NCBI RefSeq assembly: GCF_000378185.1
Contig: NZ_KB899380.1
Span: 1 to 64,000 of the forward strand
Source of the DNA: Salinimonas chungwhensis DSM 16280
GTDB lineage: Bacteria; Pseudomonadota; Gammaproteobacteria; Enterobacterales; Alteromonadaceae
DNA: 64,000 nucleotides
Reading direction: 5' to 3'
Shown here one piece after another: positions 16,660 through 25,719 of the stretch. Made by a program: the position numbers and the translations under genes. Below the pieces are notes generated by a model. The model was given only the letters and a program-made list of their open reading frames with translations, made no database searches and had not been told where the DNA came from. Position 1 is the stretch's first letter, and each line of letters starts with the position of its first letter.

Positions 16660-17958
16660 CTAAACAGTTAACGGGGCAAGTTCACCGATAGGTGATTCAA
16701 GACTTTTGGGCGGGCGCGTAAACCATTGTGGCCCTTGTTCGGTAATGTAAATACAGTCTTCCAGACGGACGCCAAACTCACCGGGGATATAAATACCAGG
16801 TTCATTGGAAAAACACATTCCAGGTGCCAGCTGCTGACTTTCTCCCTTAACAAAATTAACCCGTTCATGGCCCTGCATACCAATGCCATGACCGGTTCGG
16901 TGGGACAGTCCGGGTAACTGGTATTCTGGCCCATATCCCTGGGCTTTATAAAACTGGCGTACAACATCATCAACACTTCCGGCAGTATGACCCGGCTGCG
17001 CTTGTTTGAAGACTTTTTGTTGCCCCTCGCGCACGTGCTGCCACACTTTTTGCTGTTTTTTACCCGGCTCACCAAATACAAATGTGCGACTGATATCTGA
17101 CTGATAACCATGCACTGCACAGCCGCAGTCCATCAATACCACAGAGCCTTCTTTGATAATTTGTTCCTGTCGGGTGCCGTGGGGATAAGCCGACGCTTCG
17201 TTAAACAGTGCCATATTCCAGATGTTGCTGCCGCCAAGCTTTTGCTGCGCTGACTGCATCAGGCCTTTTACATCCGCCTGAGTCATACCCGCCTCAAGGT
17301 TGCGATAAACATGATCATAAGCGCGCAACGTGACTTCATTGGCTTTGTGCATCAGGCGCAATTCGTGTTCAGATTTGTACATACGACAGCCCAGCGTTAC
17401 CGGCTCGGCAGATACATTGGTCATATTCGGCAATAACGGCATCAAACCGTTTAATACAAAATAGCGTACGCTTTGCTCAAACCCGATATTACCTTTAGTC
17501 GCTTTGCGGTCTTTGAGCACCTGCTGAACCTGCTTGAACGGGCTTTGATGCTCCTGCCACACGCGGATATCGTCACCTACCTGGAGTGTTTCTTTTACAC
17601 TGGGTGCTTCAAAGAAAGGTGTGATCACAGCGATTGCGCCTTCCCGGGGAATAACAACCGCGGTGAGTCGCTCACTGCGCCACCACTGGATCCCGGTGAA
17701 ATAATCCATGGCAGCCCCCGGCTCAATAATTAACGCCGCCATATTATGTTGGGCCATTAACGATTGGGCCTGTTTAATGCGCGCTTTGCGTTCCTGCGCT
17801 GAAATAGGTTTTGCCGAGCCGGTGATATCAGTCAGTTTGTTATCGGTATAAAATGCGTCGTCAGCTGATGTTTGCGCTTTAGCAGAAAGAGATGCTGAGA
17901 GCAGCGAGGCGGAGGCCAGCCCGGTACCGGAAAATTTTAAAAATGCACGCTTATCCAT
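16660..17958 (-). CDS. Exported M24-family metallopeptidase (Xaa-Pro dipeptidase-like)
   Basis: A 432-residue creatinase/aminopeptidase P-fold protein. The metal-binding motifs are visible: LMDCGCAVHGYQSDISRTF (two Asp), RTGHGIGMQGHE (His), FSNEPGIYIPGEFGVRLED (two Glu). The N-terminus (KRAFLKFSGTG, then a hydrophobic stretch and AKAQT) looks like a Tat-type signal with Lys-Arg in place of the twin arginine, so export is likely. It probably cleaves peptides with proline in the second position, outside the cytoplasm. It lies just downstream of ubiI with a 66-nt gap and is a separate protein from PepP at 20429. Confidence 0.88.
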   Translation of the reverse strand: MDKRAFLKFSGTGLASASLLSASLSAKAQTSADDAFYTDNKLTDITGSAKPISAQERKARIKQAQSLMAQHNMAALIIEPGAAMDYFTGIQWWRSERLTAVVIPREGAIAVITPFFEAPSVKETLQVGDDIRVWQEHQSPFKQVQQVLKDRKATKGNIGFEQSVRYFVLNGLMPLLPNMTNVSAEPVTLGCRMYKSEHELRLMHKANEVTLRAYDHVYRNLEAGMTQADVKGLMQSAQQKLGGSNIWNMALFNEASAYPHGTRQEQIIKEGSVVLMDCGCAVHGYQSDISRTFVFGEPGKKQQKVWQHVREGQQKVFKQAQPGHTAGSVDDVVRQFYKAQGYGPEYQLPGLSHRTGHGIGMQGHERVNFVKGESQQLAPGMCFSNEPGIYIPGEFGVRLEDCIYITEQGPQWFTRPPKSLESPIGELAPLTV

Positions 17959-18024
17959 GAATAGTCCCGTTTTTATTTAACACAACTATCATGCGCAGTC
18001 TGGCGCAGGTTTGCAAATATCCTG

Positions 18025-19197
18025 TTAAAATCCCATCGCCTGGCTGATCAGCTTACGTTTTACCGCTGGTAGGTGGTCGGTAGTCATCAGGCCCACTCCT
18101 CTGATCATTTTTTTCACCGGGTTATCACCTTCAAACAGCATTTTAAAACCATCCATTGCGCTGATCATTTTCATCGTCTCTGCTTTGCGCTCCCGTTCAA
18201 ATGGGCGCAGATACCGCAGTCGCGACAATGATTTATTCTCCTGATGCAATTGCTTAAGCACCCGGGCCAACGACAATGCATCCTGCATGCCCAGATTAGC
18301 GCCCTGCCCGGCCAGCGGGTGGATAGTATGTGCTGCATCTCCAATGATCACCGCACCTTCACGCACCCATTGACGGGCATAGCGCATGGTCAGCGTGAAT
18401 GACTGCCGCTCACTGTCAAGCGTGATGACACCTGCTTCACTATTGGTCGCTGCGGTCAGTGCATGGGAAAAATCTTCTTCGCTCAGTTGCATGAGCAACT
18501 CAGCCTGCTCAGTATGTTGTGACCAGACAATGGAACACAAATGTGGGTCACTTAATGGTAATAATGCCAGCGGCCCGTGTGGGGTAAACACCTGTCGGGC
18601 TGTTTGGTCATGTGACTCACTGGTTTTCACCGTTGCCACGATGGCGGTATGACCATAATCACGAAATGAAATAGGCAAACCGGCCTGTTTGCGAACAAAA
18701 GAATTTGCACCATCTGCACCGACCAATAATTTACAGGACAGCACATCGTCGTTATCCAGCATCAGCATGGTCTCGTGCTCACCCCACAAAACTTTGTTGA
18801 TGGCACTGTTTATCACCACCGTATCATCCTGACCAGTGACCCGCGTCGCCAGGGCATTGGTTAATACCTGGTTTTCCACGATATGCCCCAACTGAGGCCG
18901 CTGCATCTGTTCATGATCAAAATGAATGTGCCCAAAACTGTCTTTATCCCAGACATGCATATGACCGTAGGCCGCAATGCGATCTGTAGGTAAATGTTGC
19001 CAGACTCCCAGGGCCCTCAGCGCTTCACGATTGGCTTCATTAATTGCACTGACCCGCAGCAAGGGCGATTCAGGCACAGGTTGTTCAAGGGGGACATTGC
19101 TGATAACGGCAATATTAAGGCCATTACCCGATAATGCTGTGGCCAGAGTCAGCCCGACCATACCGCCACCAACTATTGCAACATCAACTTTTTGCAT
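18025..19197 (-). CDS. ubiI: FAD-dependent 2-octaprenylphenol hydroxylase (UbiI/VisC-like)
   Basis: A flavin monooxygenase that adds a ring hydroxyl in ubiquinone synthesis. The Rossmann motif VAIVGGGMVGLTLATAL is at the N-terminus, the second FAD motif GDAAHTIHPLAGQGANLGMQDA is near residue 295, and ADGANSFVRKQ lies between. The start at 19197 (MQKVDVAIVGGG) is chosen over an earlier in-frame start because it places the Rossmann fold at the very N-terminus. It overlaps the end of ubiH by 14 nt, indicating translational coupling. Assignment to ubiI rather than another UbiH homologue rests mainly on the conserved order pepP-ubiH-ubiI. Confidence 0.85.
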   Translation of the reverse strand: MQKVDVAIVGGGMVGLTLATALSGNGLNIAVISNVPLEQPVPESPLLRVSAINEANREALRALGVWQHLPTDRIAAYGHMHVWDKDSFGHIHFDHEQMQRPQLGHIVENQVLTNALATRVTGQDDTVVINSAINKVLWGEHETMLMLDNDDVLSCKLLVGADGANSFVRKQAGLPISFRDYGHTAIVATVKTSESHDQTARQVFTPHGPLALLPLSDPHLCSIVWSQHTEQAELLMQLSEEDFSHALTAATNSEAGVITLDSERQSFTLTMRYARQWVREGAVIIGDAAHTIHPLAGQGANLGMQDALSLARVLKQLHQENKSLSRLRYLRPFERERKAETMKMISAMDGFKMLFEGDNPVKKMIRGVGLMTTDHLPAVKRKLISQAMGF

Positions 19198-20422
19198 GAT
19201 TTTTTGTTCCTGTGGTTGCCGGCCCGTAACCGGTGGTTTGCCGGACAAATGCGTGCTGAACGGTGCGTAAATTATCCATAGCGATTAATCCCAGGTTGCG
19301 CCCTGCTACCAGTGGAAAATGTTGATTAGAAAAACTGCGTACAAGGGTATCAGTCAGCCACACGGTTTGTTCACGATCGCCAGTGCGCTCAGCTGTGTAG
19401 TTTTTCAATGTGGCGTAGCTGCCGGGATCAGACACACTGTGTAAACAGTTAATCATTGCCATGGCATCTCTTAACCCCAGATTAAAACCTTGTCCGGCAA
19501 TCGGATGCAGTGTTTGCGCAGCATTACCGGCTACGGCAACACGATGGGTGGCGAGGCGATCGGTCTGGCGCAATGATAAGGGGTAACTGGTGCGCTCGCC
19601 GGCTTTAACAATCCGCCCGTGGCGATAACCGAACGCTTTTTGTAAGGCCCGGATAAACGCATGGTCGGGCATACTCTCAAGCGCAACAGCCTGATCGGGG
19701 CTTACTGTCCAGACTACCGAAAAGCAGTGCCGCCCACGTTCATCCGCTGGGGTATTAAATGGTAGAAAGGCCAGGGGTCCGTCTGCGGTAAAACGTTCAT
19801 AGGCTTTGTTGTTGTGAGGCAATGACATACTGACATTACAAATAACGGCGACCTGGTCATAGCTATGAGTGATGCGCTCAAAACCCAGTTGTTCACCGAG
19901 GCTCGAGCGACCACCATCGGCTAGCACAACCAGCTTTGCCGTTAGGCTTGTGTCATCACTCAAGGTTAACGTGACGGTTTCCTGCTCGCGGTGCACAGCC
20001 CTGACGGTGGTATTTTCCAGCCGGTTTACCGCGGTTTTGCTAACGGCGCAGCTAAGCATTGCGCCTAATTCGGACAACGCTATTACATGACCAAAAGCAT
20101 CTAGCTCAAACTCCCTGGATTCCAGCTGGCACAACCCAGCCGCGCCTTTGTCTGACACCTGGATAAAGTGAATAGGGGCAGCATCTGCTTCGATGACATC
20201 AGCACCAATATCCCGCAACTCCTCGACGGTTCGTCGGGACAATGCAATAACCCGTGCGTCAAACCCGGGATGCCCCTCGCTGGTGTCCAGTGAGTTGGCA
20301 TCGATCACAGTAGTATCAAACTCGGTGCGCTTGGCAATACCGAGCGCCAGTGCGCTGCCTACCGTACCGCCACCGATAATTGCAATATCTGTTGTTACTA
20401 CCGATTTGTCTGTCACATTCAT
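19184..20422 (-). CDS. ubiH: 2-octaprenyl-6-methoxyphenol hydroxylase
   Basis: A 412-residue flavin monooxygenase of ubiquinone synthesis, paralogous to the adjacent ubiI product. IAIIGGGTVGSALALGIA begins at about residue 13, ADGGRSSLGEQLGF is in the middle, and GNAAQTLHPIAGQGFNLGLRDA marks the second FAD site. It starts 6 nt after the pepP stop, so it is in one operon with ygfB, pepP and ubiI, as in E. coli. Confidence 0.92.
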   Translation of the reverse strand: MNVTDKSVVTTDIAIIGGGTVGSALALGIAKRTEFDTTVIDANSLDTSEGHPGFDARVIALSRRTVEELRDIGADVIEADAAPIHFIQVSDKGAAGLCQLESREFELDAFGHVIALSELGAMLSCAVSKTAVNRLENTTVRAVHREQETVTLTLSDDTSLTAKLVVLADGGRSSLGEQLGFERITHSYDQVAVICNVSMSLPHNNKAYERFTADGPLAFLPFNTPADERGRHCFSVVWTVSPDQAVALESMPDHAFIRALQKAFGYRHGRIVKAGERTSYPLSLRQTDRLATHRVAVAGNAAQTLHPIAGQGFNLGLRDAMAMINCLHSVSDPGSYATLKNYTAERTGDREQTVWLTDTLVRSFSNQHFPLVAGRNLGLIAMDNLRTVQHAFVRQTTGYGPATTGTKNHAKS

Positions 20423-20428
20423 TCTCTT

Positions 20429-21736
20429 TTATTGTTTTAGTGCCTCAATCTCTTCAACAGTTTTTGGCACATCACTGGTGAGAATATCAATGCCGGTGGC
20501 AGTAATCACCACATCATCCTCAATCCTTACACCAATCCCCCGATAGGCCTCATCAACGCTCGCCTGAGGGCTAATATAAATGCCTGGTTCCACGGTAATA
20601 ACCATACCAGGCTGCAGTGGCCTGTCCTCGCCATCAATCCGGTAGTTGCCAACATCATGAACATCCAGGCCGATGAAATGTCCCAGACCATGCATAAAAT
20701 AAGCGCGCCAGGTCTCATTTTCCAAATTTTCACTAACAGAACCCGTCAGAATGCCAAGCTCCACCAGCCCTTCGGTGATGACCTCAACAACCCGCAAGGT
20801 GGCGTCTTTTAAGGTGACACCTGGGGTTATAAAATTCAGCGCGTTTTGCTGAGCACGCAAGACAAGATTATAAATATCTTTTTGTGGTTTTGTGAACTTG
20901 CCTGAGACCGGGAACGTTCGCGTTATGTCTGCAGCGTAACCCATGTATTCGGCTCCGGCGTCAATAAGCACCAGCTCGCCGGCTTCCATGACTTTACTGT
21001 TTTCAGTGTAATGCAGGACGCAGGCATTTTCGCCGCTGCCCACAATAGTGGCATAGGCCGGTGATCGGGCACCCGCCATGGCGAACTCATGATGCAGCTC
21101 GGCTTCTAATTGGTATTCATAAACGCCCGGCTGGGCGGTTGTCATGGCGCGTTTGTGCGCCGCGGCGGATATTTTGGCCGCGGCTTTCATCACTGCGACT
21201 TCGCTGGCAGATTTGAACAGGCGCATTTCATGGAGGATGGGCCGCAGATCATGCATTGATGGGGGTGCACAATCCTCCTTTGGCGCTTCGCGCAGTGTTT
21301 TTAGCGCTTCATGCACCATCGCATCAGCATGGGGGTACTGTCCCTGCGCAAAATAGACGTGAGTATGGCCAAACAACCACTCCATTAAAACTTCCGGTAA
21401 TTCGGAAAGATCGTAAGCTTCATCCAGATCGAATCGGGCAATGGCGGCCTGGGCACCAAGTCGCCGGCCTTGCCAAATCTCCTGAGATGCATCTTTGGGC
21501 TGGCACACCATGGCTGAAAAAGATTGTTGATGACGGTCATGATTAGACAGTAATAACCAGGTATCGGGCTCATTAAAACCGGTGAGATACCAAAAATCAC
21601 TGTCCTGGCGAAAGGTGTATTCCGTATCGCGACTGCGAGTTACCAGCCGCGCGGCCGGAACAATACAGACGCTGTTTGGCGCACATTGCCCCAACAGGCG
21701 CTGCCGGCGGGCAATAAATTCTTGCTCATTTATCAT
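20429..21736 (-). CDS. pepP: Xaa-Pro aminopeptidase P
   Basis: A 435-residue cytoplasmic metallopeptidase that removes N-terminal residues before proline. The N-terminal creatinase-like domain shows DTEYTFRQDSDFWYLTGFNEPD. The catalytic domain shows LIDAGAEYMGYAADITRTFP, HGLGHFIGLDVHDVG, VEPGIYI and IRIEDD-like IGVRIEDDVVIT, which together supply the dinuclear metal site. It directly abuts ygfB (0 nt gap) and precedes ubiH by 6 nt. Confidence 0.95.
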   Translation of the reverse strand: MINEQEFIARRQRLLGQCAPNSVCIVPAARLVTRSRDTEYTFRQDSDFWYLTGFNEPDTWLLLSNHDRHQQSFSAMVCQPKDASQEIWQGRRLGAQAAIARFDLDEAYDLSELPEVLMEWLFGHTHVYFAQGQYPHADAMVHEALKTLREAPKEDCAPPSMHDLRPILHEMRLFKSASEVAVMKAAAKISAAAHKRAMTTAQPGVYEYQLEAELHHEFAMAGARSPAYATIVGSGENACVLHYTENSKVMEAGELVLIDAGAEYMGYAADITRTFPVSGKFTKPQKDIYNLVLRAQQNALNFITPGVTLKDATLRVVEVITEGLVELGILTGSVSENLENETWRAYFMHGLGHFIGLDVHDVGNYRIDGEDRPLQPGMVITVEPGIYISPQASVDEAYRGIGVRIEDDVVITATGIDILTSDVPKTVEEIEALKQ

Positions 21737-22303
21737 TTAGTGTACCGAGGGTGTGTCTTTTTGATCGTCCAGTAACGATCCTCCCAACTCGCTAAAGCAA
21801 AGCAGGGCCGATACCTTGACATATTCCACCACTTCATAAAGCGCTTTTTCTGATGCTTCATCAGCATCCATGGGCTCTTCCATGCGTGAAATGTCGGAAA
21901 AATCATTCAACGCTTCTTTGATGTCTGCGGAGCATTGCATGAGGTCTTGCTGATGCAAACCGAAGCCCAGCATAAACCCTTGTACCCAGTTGATAAGCGC
22001 GACGCCGCGGTCGTTTATCGGCGTTTGATCATCAGGCAGCATCATTTGCAGGCTAAACTCCCCTTCAAGCAACTGCTCGCAGGTTTGGCTATAGAGCTGT
22101 TCCAGTTTGAAGCCCAACCTCTGAGAGAATGCTTCCCCCTCGTTCGTGGTGTCTGCCAGGACCGATTGCCATTTCTGATCTGTCAGCGACATACCGCCAC
22201 ACAACATACCGCACATAATGCCGTGAATTTCAGCCGCGTCGGCATTTACTGAGTCCTGAAATAGCGCGTTGGTTATGTTGTCATAATCAAGTTGTTTGTC
22301 CAC
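21737..22303 (-). CDS. ygfB: YgfB/UPF0149 family protein
   Basis: A 188-residue cytoplasmic protein of the YgfB family. NADAEIHGIMCGMLCGG near residue 19 and WVQGFMLGFGL near residue 105 are the family signatures, with ALYEVVEYVKVSALLCFSEL near the C-terminus. It heads the ygfB-pepP-ubiH-ubiI operon. In E. coli and many relatives zapA is divergently encoded next to ygfB; here no zapA is seen. The biochemical role is not settled; in Pseudomonas a homologue modulates beta-lactamase expression. Confidence 0.9.
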   Translation of the reverse strand: MDKQLDYDNITNALFQDSVNADAAEIHGIMCGMLCGGMSLTDQKWQSVLADTTNEGEAFSQRLGFKLEQLYSQTCEQLLEGEFSLQMMLPDDQTPINDRGVALINWVQGFMLGFGLHQQDLMQCSADIKEALNDFSDISRMEEPMDADEASEKALYEVVEYVKVSALLCFSELGGSLLDDQKDTPSVH

Positions 22304-22733
22304 GGTTTACCTTATCACGATGGGATTAGTGTCAGCGCTCATCCTAGCAAAAACCCATGTCAAAGCCCAGTTCCACTGGCACTTGATGATGCAGTATCGA
22401 CCTGTAAGATATAAATATAGCAAAGGCAGATAAAAGTACAGTGCTCCGATCAGCGGCACTTATTCTTCGTTCACTGAGTAAATCTGGTATTCGCTCTTTC
22501 GCTTGTTCGGTTTATCCTTTAAGATCGCACTGACAGAAATTTCTTTGACCATCTGGTCAAGTTACGGTTGAAATTTTTGAGCGCAACAACATAATCGTGG
22601 TTTGCGTTAGTGCGAAGATGTTTAGTCTTTCACTGGTGTTATTTGCAGACAATACTTTGCAAGCAGTAAGTTGCAAGCAGTAAGCCAACGATTGGCAAAA
22701 CGGTGTGATTGATCTCTTCACGCGCCTGTGCGT
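22304..22733. other. Gap where zapA is expected; no gene seen
   Basis: No ZapA-like frame is present on either strand. The region contains a perfect tandem duplication of TTGCAAGCAGTAAG (22657-22670 and 22671-22684). Short open stretches on the minus strand near 22450-22620 lack starts or families and are not called. Confidence 0.55.
22657..22684 (+). repeat. Tandem 14-bp duplication upstream of 6S RNA
   Basis: TTGCAAGCAGTAAG occurs twice back to back without mismatch, about 50 bp upstream of the 6S RNA promoter. It may be a recent replication slippage product. Confidence 0.7.
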
Positions 22734-22760
22734 TTGATATACCCTGTTGCGCTTTATAAT
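22734..22760 (+). promoter_or_regulatory. Promoter of 6S RNA
   Basis: A perfect -10 hexamer TATAAT (22755-22760) lies 8 nt before the predicted 5' end of 6S RNA. A plausible -35 (TTGATA, 22734-22739) is 15 bp upstream of it, slightly short spacing. Confidence 0.7.
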
Positions 22761-22768
22761 TGATCAAT

Positions 22769-22949
22769 GTCTCCTGGGATGTTTGCCAGTTCATTTCATG
22801 TCCCTGGCCGATGCTTTTTAAAAAGGAAGTTGAACTTATGACTATTGAGCAAGCTCGGCGCGTATCGAGAAGCCTACGGTCATGATGATTCTTCCGCCGT
22901 GAACCTTTCGGCTCACGGGCGAAAAATGAACAGCGGCATCTTGGGAGAC
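22769..22949 (+). ncRNA. ssrS: 6S RNA
   Basis: A 181-nt RNA that binds the sigma-70 RNA polymerase holoenzyme. The ends pair: GTCTCCTGGGATG (22769-22781) with CATCTTGGGAGAC (22937-22949), 13 bp counting G-U wobbles. The apical hairpin GAGCAAGCTCGG ... CGAGAAGCC matches the E. coli segment GAGCATGCTCGG ... CGAGAAGCC, and the 3' end GCGGCATCTTGGGAGA parallels GCGGCATCTCGGAGA. The length is close to the 184 nt of E. coli. A consensus -10 lies just upstream. In E. coli ssrS is co-transcribed with ygfA; here ribokinase begins 25 nt after its end, and ygfA is 2 kb further on. Confidence 0.9.
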
Positions 22950-22974
22950 GCCCTCTTTTCGACGAGAAAAAGAA

Positions 22975-23868
22975 ATGGCTGTAATTAATTTCGGTTCCAT
23001 CAATATCGATCATGTATATTCGGTGGACCACTTTGTAAAACCAGGTGAAACCCTGGCCTCCTCAAACTATCAGCAACTACTGGGTGGCAAAGGCGCAAAC
23101 CAGTCTATTGCTCTGGCTCAGGCCGGTGCTGATGTGCAACATGTTGGCAGTATTCACGAATCAGATGCATCGTTTAAACAGACCCTGATTAAAAATGGGG
23201 TAGATTGCCGATATGTTCATTGCCATGATGTGCCCTCTGGTCATGCCATTATCCAGGTCACCCCGAGTGGTGAAAATGCGATTGTGCTATTTGGCGGAGC
23301 AAATCAGACAATAACGCCGGATACCGTCCAAAAAGCGTTATCAGATACCGGCTCATCCGACTGGGTACTGACCCAAAACGAAACCAGCTGCATTGATGAG
23401 GTTCTCAAACAGGGACGGGAAAAAGGCCTTAAGGTTGCGTTTAATCCGGCGCCAATGAACAGCAATGTTTTAGCGTTGCCTCTGGATTGCGTGGATTTGC
23501 TTATTGTGAATGAAACTGAAGCCGCAGCCATTACCCAAAAAGAAAGCCTGGAAGATATCGTCTCCTATTTTCAGCAGGAATGGCAACACGCAGAAGTTCT
23601 CATTACGCTGGGCAAAGAAGGCGTGATGATGATTCGCCAGGACGATGTCATTGAGGTGCCGGCTTTTACCGTTGAAGCAGTAGACACCACTGCGGCAGGC
23701 GACACCTTTATCGGCTATTTCTTATCAGCTTACAGCAACCACACCGATGCTCGTCAGGCCCTTATCCGTGGCTGCGCCGCCTCAGCGCTTGCGGTAACGC
23801 GCCAGGGCGCTGCCCAGTCAATCCCTTCCCGGCAGGAAGTTGATCGTTTCATGGCAAAACACGCCTGA
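22975..23868 (+). CDS. rbsK: Ribokinase-like PfkB sugar kinase
   Basis: A 297-residue kinase of the PfkB family that phosphorylates ribose to ribose 5-phosphate. The N-terminal INFGSINIDHVYSV and LLGGKGANQSIALAQAG (residues 35-51) and the C-terminal VDTTAAGDTFIGYF, with the catalytic Asp in AAGD, are typical of ribokinases. It starts 25 nt after 6S RNA with no room for its own promoter, so read-through from the ssrS promoter is likely. The nucleoside hydrolase follows at once, which suggests that ribose from nucleoside cleavage is its substrate. Confidence 0.9.
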   Translation: MAVINFGSINIDHVYSVDHFVKPGETLASSNYQQLLGGKGANQSIALAQAGADVQHVGSIHESDASFKQTLIKNGVDCRYVHCHDVPSGHAIIQVTPSGENAIVLFGGANQTITPDTVQKALSDTGSSDWVLTQNETSCIDEVLKQGREKGLKVAFNPAPMNSNVLALPLDCVDLLIVNETEAAAITQKESLEDIVSYFQQEWQHAEVLITLGKEGVMMIRQDDVIEVPAFTVEAVDTTAAGDTFIGYFLSAYSNHTDARQALIRGCAASALAVTRQGAAQSIPSRQEVDRFMAKHA

Positions 23869-23886
23869 TATTTGGAACCCAAAATA

Positions 23887-24828
23887 ATGACTCACAAAAT
23901 AATTTTAGATACCGATCCGGGCATTGATGATGCAATGGCCATTTTCTTTGCTTTTCAGTCGCCTGATATTGAAGTACTTGGGCTGACCACTGTTTTTGGT
24001 AACGTGCCGGTTGACATGGCAGCAAAAAATGCCATCACGCTGTGCAAGCTGGCAGGTAAAGACATTCCGGTGACCAAGGGTGTCGCTATGCCCTGGGTGG
24101 GCCCAGAGTCTTCTTATGCCCATTTTGTGCATGGCGATGACGGCTTTGGCAACATCGATTTTCCCGCCGCAGAAGGTGAGCTTGATCCGCGCAGTGCTGC
24201 CCAGTACATAGTTGATATGGCCCGCGAAAATCCCGGGGAAATTACACTGGTGGCCATTGGGCCGCTGGGTAACCTGGCTCTGGCGTTGCGCCTGGAGCCT
24301 GAATTACCAAAACTGGTTAAGGGTGTCAGTATTATGGGTGGTGCAGCCTTTGTTCCTGGCAATGTTACACCTGTGGCCGAAGCCAATATCTGGAACGACG
24401 CCCACGCCGCCGATATTGTTTTTTCAGCCGAATGGGACATCACCATGTTTGGCCTGGATGTGACCAATACTGTTCGCTTTAAAGAAGCATTTGTAGATAC
24501 GCTGGCGCAGAAAAATCAGGAGCTGGGCGGTTTTGTACAAAAGTCAGCCCAGTTCTATATCGATTTCTACACCAAAGAAGGTGAAGACCGGGTTTGCTGT
24601 TTCCACGATGCGTTCCCACTGGCACATTTAATCCAGCCGGATTTATTTGAGTTTACTGAAGGTCAGGTCCGGGTTTCTACTGACGACCTGAACCGCGGTC
24701 AGACGATTGTCGCGCCTTACGGCACCACAGCAAGCCCGCTGTGGACCGAAGCCCAGTCAATCAAAGTGGCCACCAGGGTGGATGCTCAACGCCTGGAAAC
24801 ATTATTTATTGATACCTACGCCAAATAA
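23887..24828 (+). CDS. Inosine/uridine-preferring nucleoside hydrolase
   Basis: A 313-residue enzyme that hydrolyses ribonucleosides to base plus ribose. The N-terminal calcium-binding motif KIILDTDPGIDDAMAIF is complete, and IGPLGNLALALRLEP, GGAAFVPGNVTPVAEANIWNDAHAADIVF and the His in CCFHDAFPLAHL are also family marks. The ATG at 23887 is chosen over a TTG at 23872. It lies 18 nt after rbsK and is followed by a strong terminator, so the pair forms a salvage unit that feeds ribose 5-phosphate to RpiA. Base preference cannot be told. Confidence 0.92.
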   Translation: MTHKIILDTDPGIDDAMAIFFAFQSPDIEVLGLTTVFGNVPVDMAAKNAITLCKLAGKDIPVTKGVAMPWVGPESSYAHFVHGDDGFGNIDFPAAEGELDPRSAAQYIVDMARENPGEITLVAIGPLGNLALALRLEPELPKLVKGVSIMGGAAFVPGNVTPVAEANIWNDAHAADIVFSAEWDITMFGLDVTNTVRFKEAFVDTLAQKNQELGGFVQKSAQFYIDFYTKEGEDRVCCFHDAFPLAHLIQPDLFEFTEGQVRVSTDDLNRGQTIVAPYGTTASPLWTEAQSIKVATRVDAQRLETLFIDTYAK

Positions 24829-24849
24829 TCACCTTTATGGCGTTCTAAG

Positions 24850-24877
24850 AATACCGGCATAACGCCGGTATTTTTTT
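24850..24877 (+). terminator. Terminator after nucleoside hydrolase
   Basis: ATACCGGC (24851-24858) pairs with GCCGGTAT (24864-24871) and is followed by a run of seven T. Confidence 0.9.
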
Positions 24878-24979
24878 ACCAGAAACACAGTCTGCGTCTC
24901 TGCGCATCTACCACCTCTTGCAATCAGGTTATTTACCCGTATTCTAAGCGCATTATTACACCAAAAAAATGCCGTTTGT

Positions 24980-25573
24980 ATGACCGACCAACCCAGCCGC
25001 GGGCAGCTGCGTCAGGTATTGCGACAAGCTCGCAGAAACCTTACCGGTGACCAGCAACAGGCTGCTTCACAGGCTCTTTTAGAACAGCTCTCTCGCCAGG
25101 AAGCGTTTGTTCAAGCAAAGCGCATCGCCGCATATCTGGCCAATGATGGCGAGCCAAATCTGACGCCTGTCATTAATTTTTGTCAGCAATCTGGAAAAGC
25201 GGTTTCGTTGCCCGTGCTTCATCCTCTGACAAAAAAACACCTGCTGTTTTTAGATTACACCGCCACGACCCCGATGCGGCTGAACCGGTTTAATATCGCA
25301 GAGCCGGAACTGGTCTGTCAGGCTATTCGGCGATTGGATGAGCATGATGTTATCCTGATGCCGTTGGTGGGTTTTGATGCCGCGGGAAATCGTCTGGGCA
25401 TGGGTGGCGGCTTTTACGATCGCACGTTAGCGTACCACTCGAAAGCCGCTAAAGGCCCTACACTCATTGGTGTAGCGCACAGCTGTCAAGAGGTAGAACA
25501 ATTACCGGTCGCTCCCTGGGATGTGCCTTGCGATATGATTGTGACACCGGATAACATTTGGCGTTATGAATAA
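24980..25573 (+). CDS. ygfA: 5-formyltetrahydrofolate cyclo-ligase
   Basis: A 197-residue enzyme that converts 5-formyl-THF to 5,10-methenyl-THF using ATP, linked to folate one-carbon metabolism with gcv and serA nearby. The family signature MPLVGFDAAGNRLGMGGGFYDRTL is near residues 131-154, and the N-terminal LRQVLRQARRNL is the usual start region. It keeps the ssrS-ygfA-serA-rpiA neighbourhood, but is separated from ssrS by the rbsK/nucleoside hydrolase pair. Confidence 0.93.
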   Translation: MTDQPSRGQLRQVLRQARRNLTGDQQQAASQALLEQLSRQEAFVQAKRIAAYLANDGEPNLTPVINFCQQSGKAVSLPVLHPLTKKHLLFLDYTATTPMRLNRFNIAEPELVCQAIRRLDEHDVILMPLVGFDAAGNRLGMGGGFYDRTLAYHSKAAKGPTLIGVAHSCQEVEQLPVAPWDVPCDMIVTPDNIWRYE

Positions 25574-25719
25574 TTAACTGATTATTTGACGAGGCTGCGC
25601 TGGCTGTATAGATGGTCTGCCTGTGATGAACGTTCCCCCACCGACAAGCAGCCTGACTGTCATTTTTGTGTAATACGACGCCCATATGATTAATCTTTGT
25701 TCGTCTGTGTGCATCAATT

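Noticed and set aside
22450..22620. Short minus-strand stretches that look coding (for example MVKEISVSAILKDKPNKRKS)
   Set aside because: Two frames each give only about 30-38 residues with stops close by and no family; too little to call a gene or a zapA remnant.
22639..23031. 130-codon frame on the minus strand
   Set aside because: It runs antisense across the 6S RNA and the start of rbsK, and has no recognisable domain.
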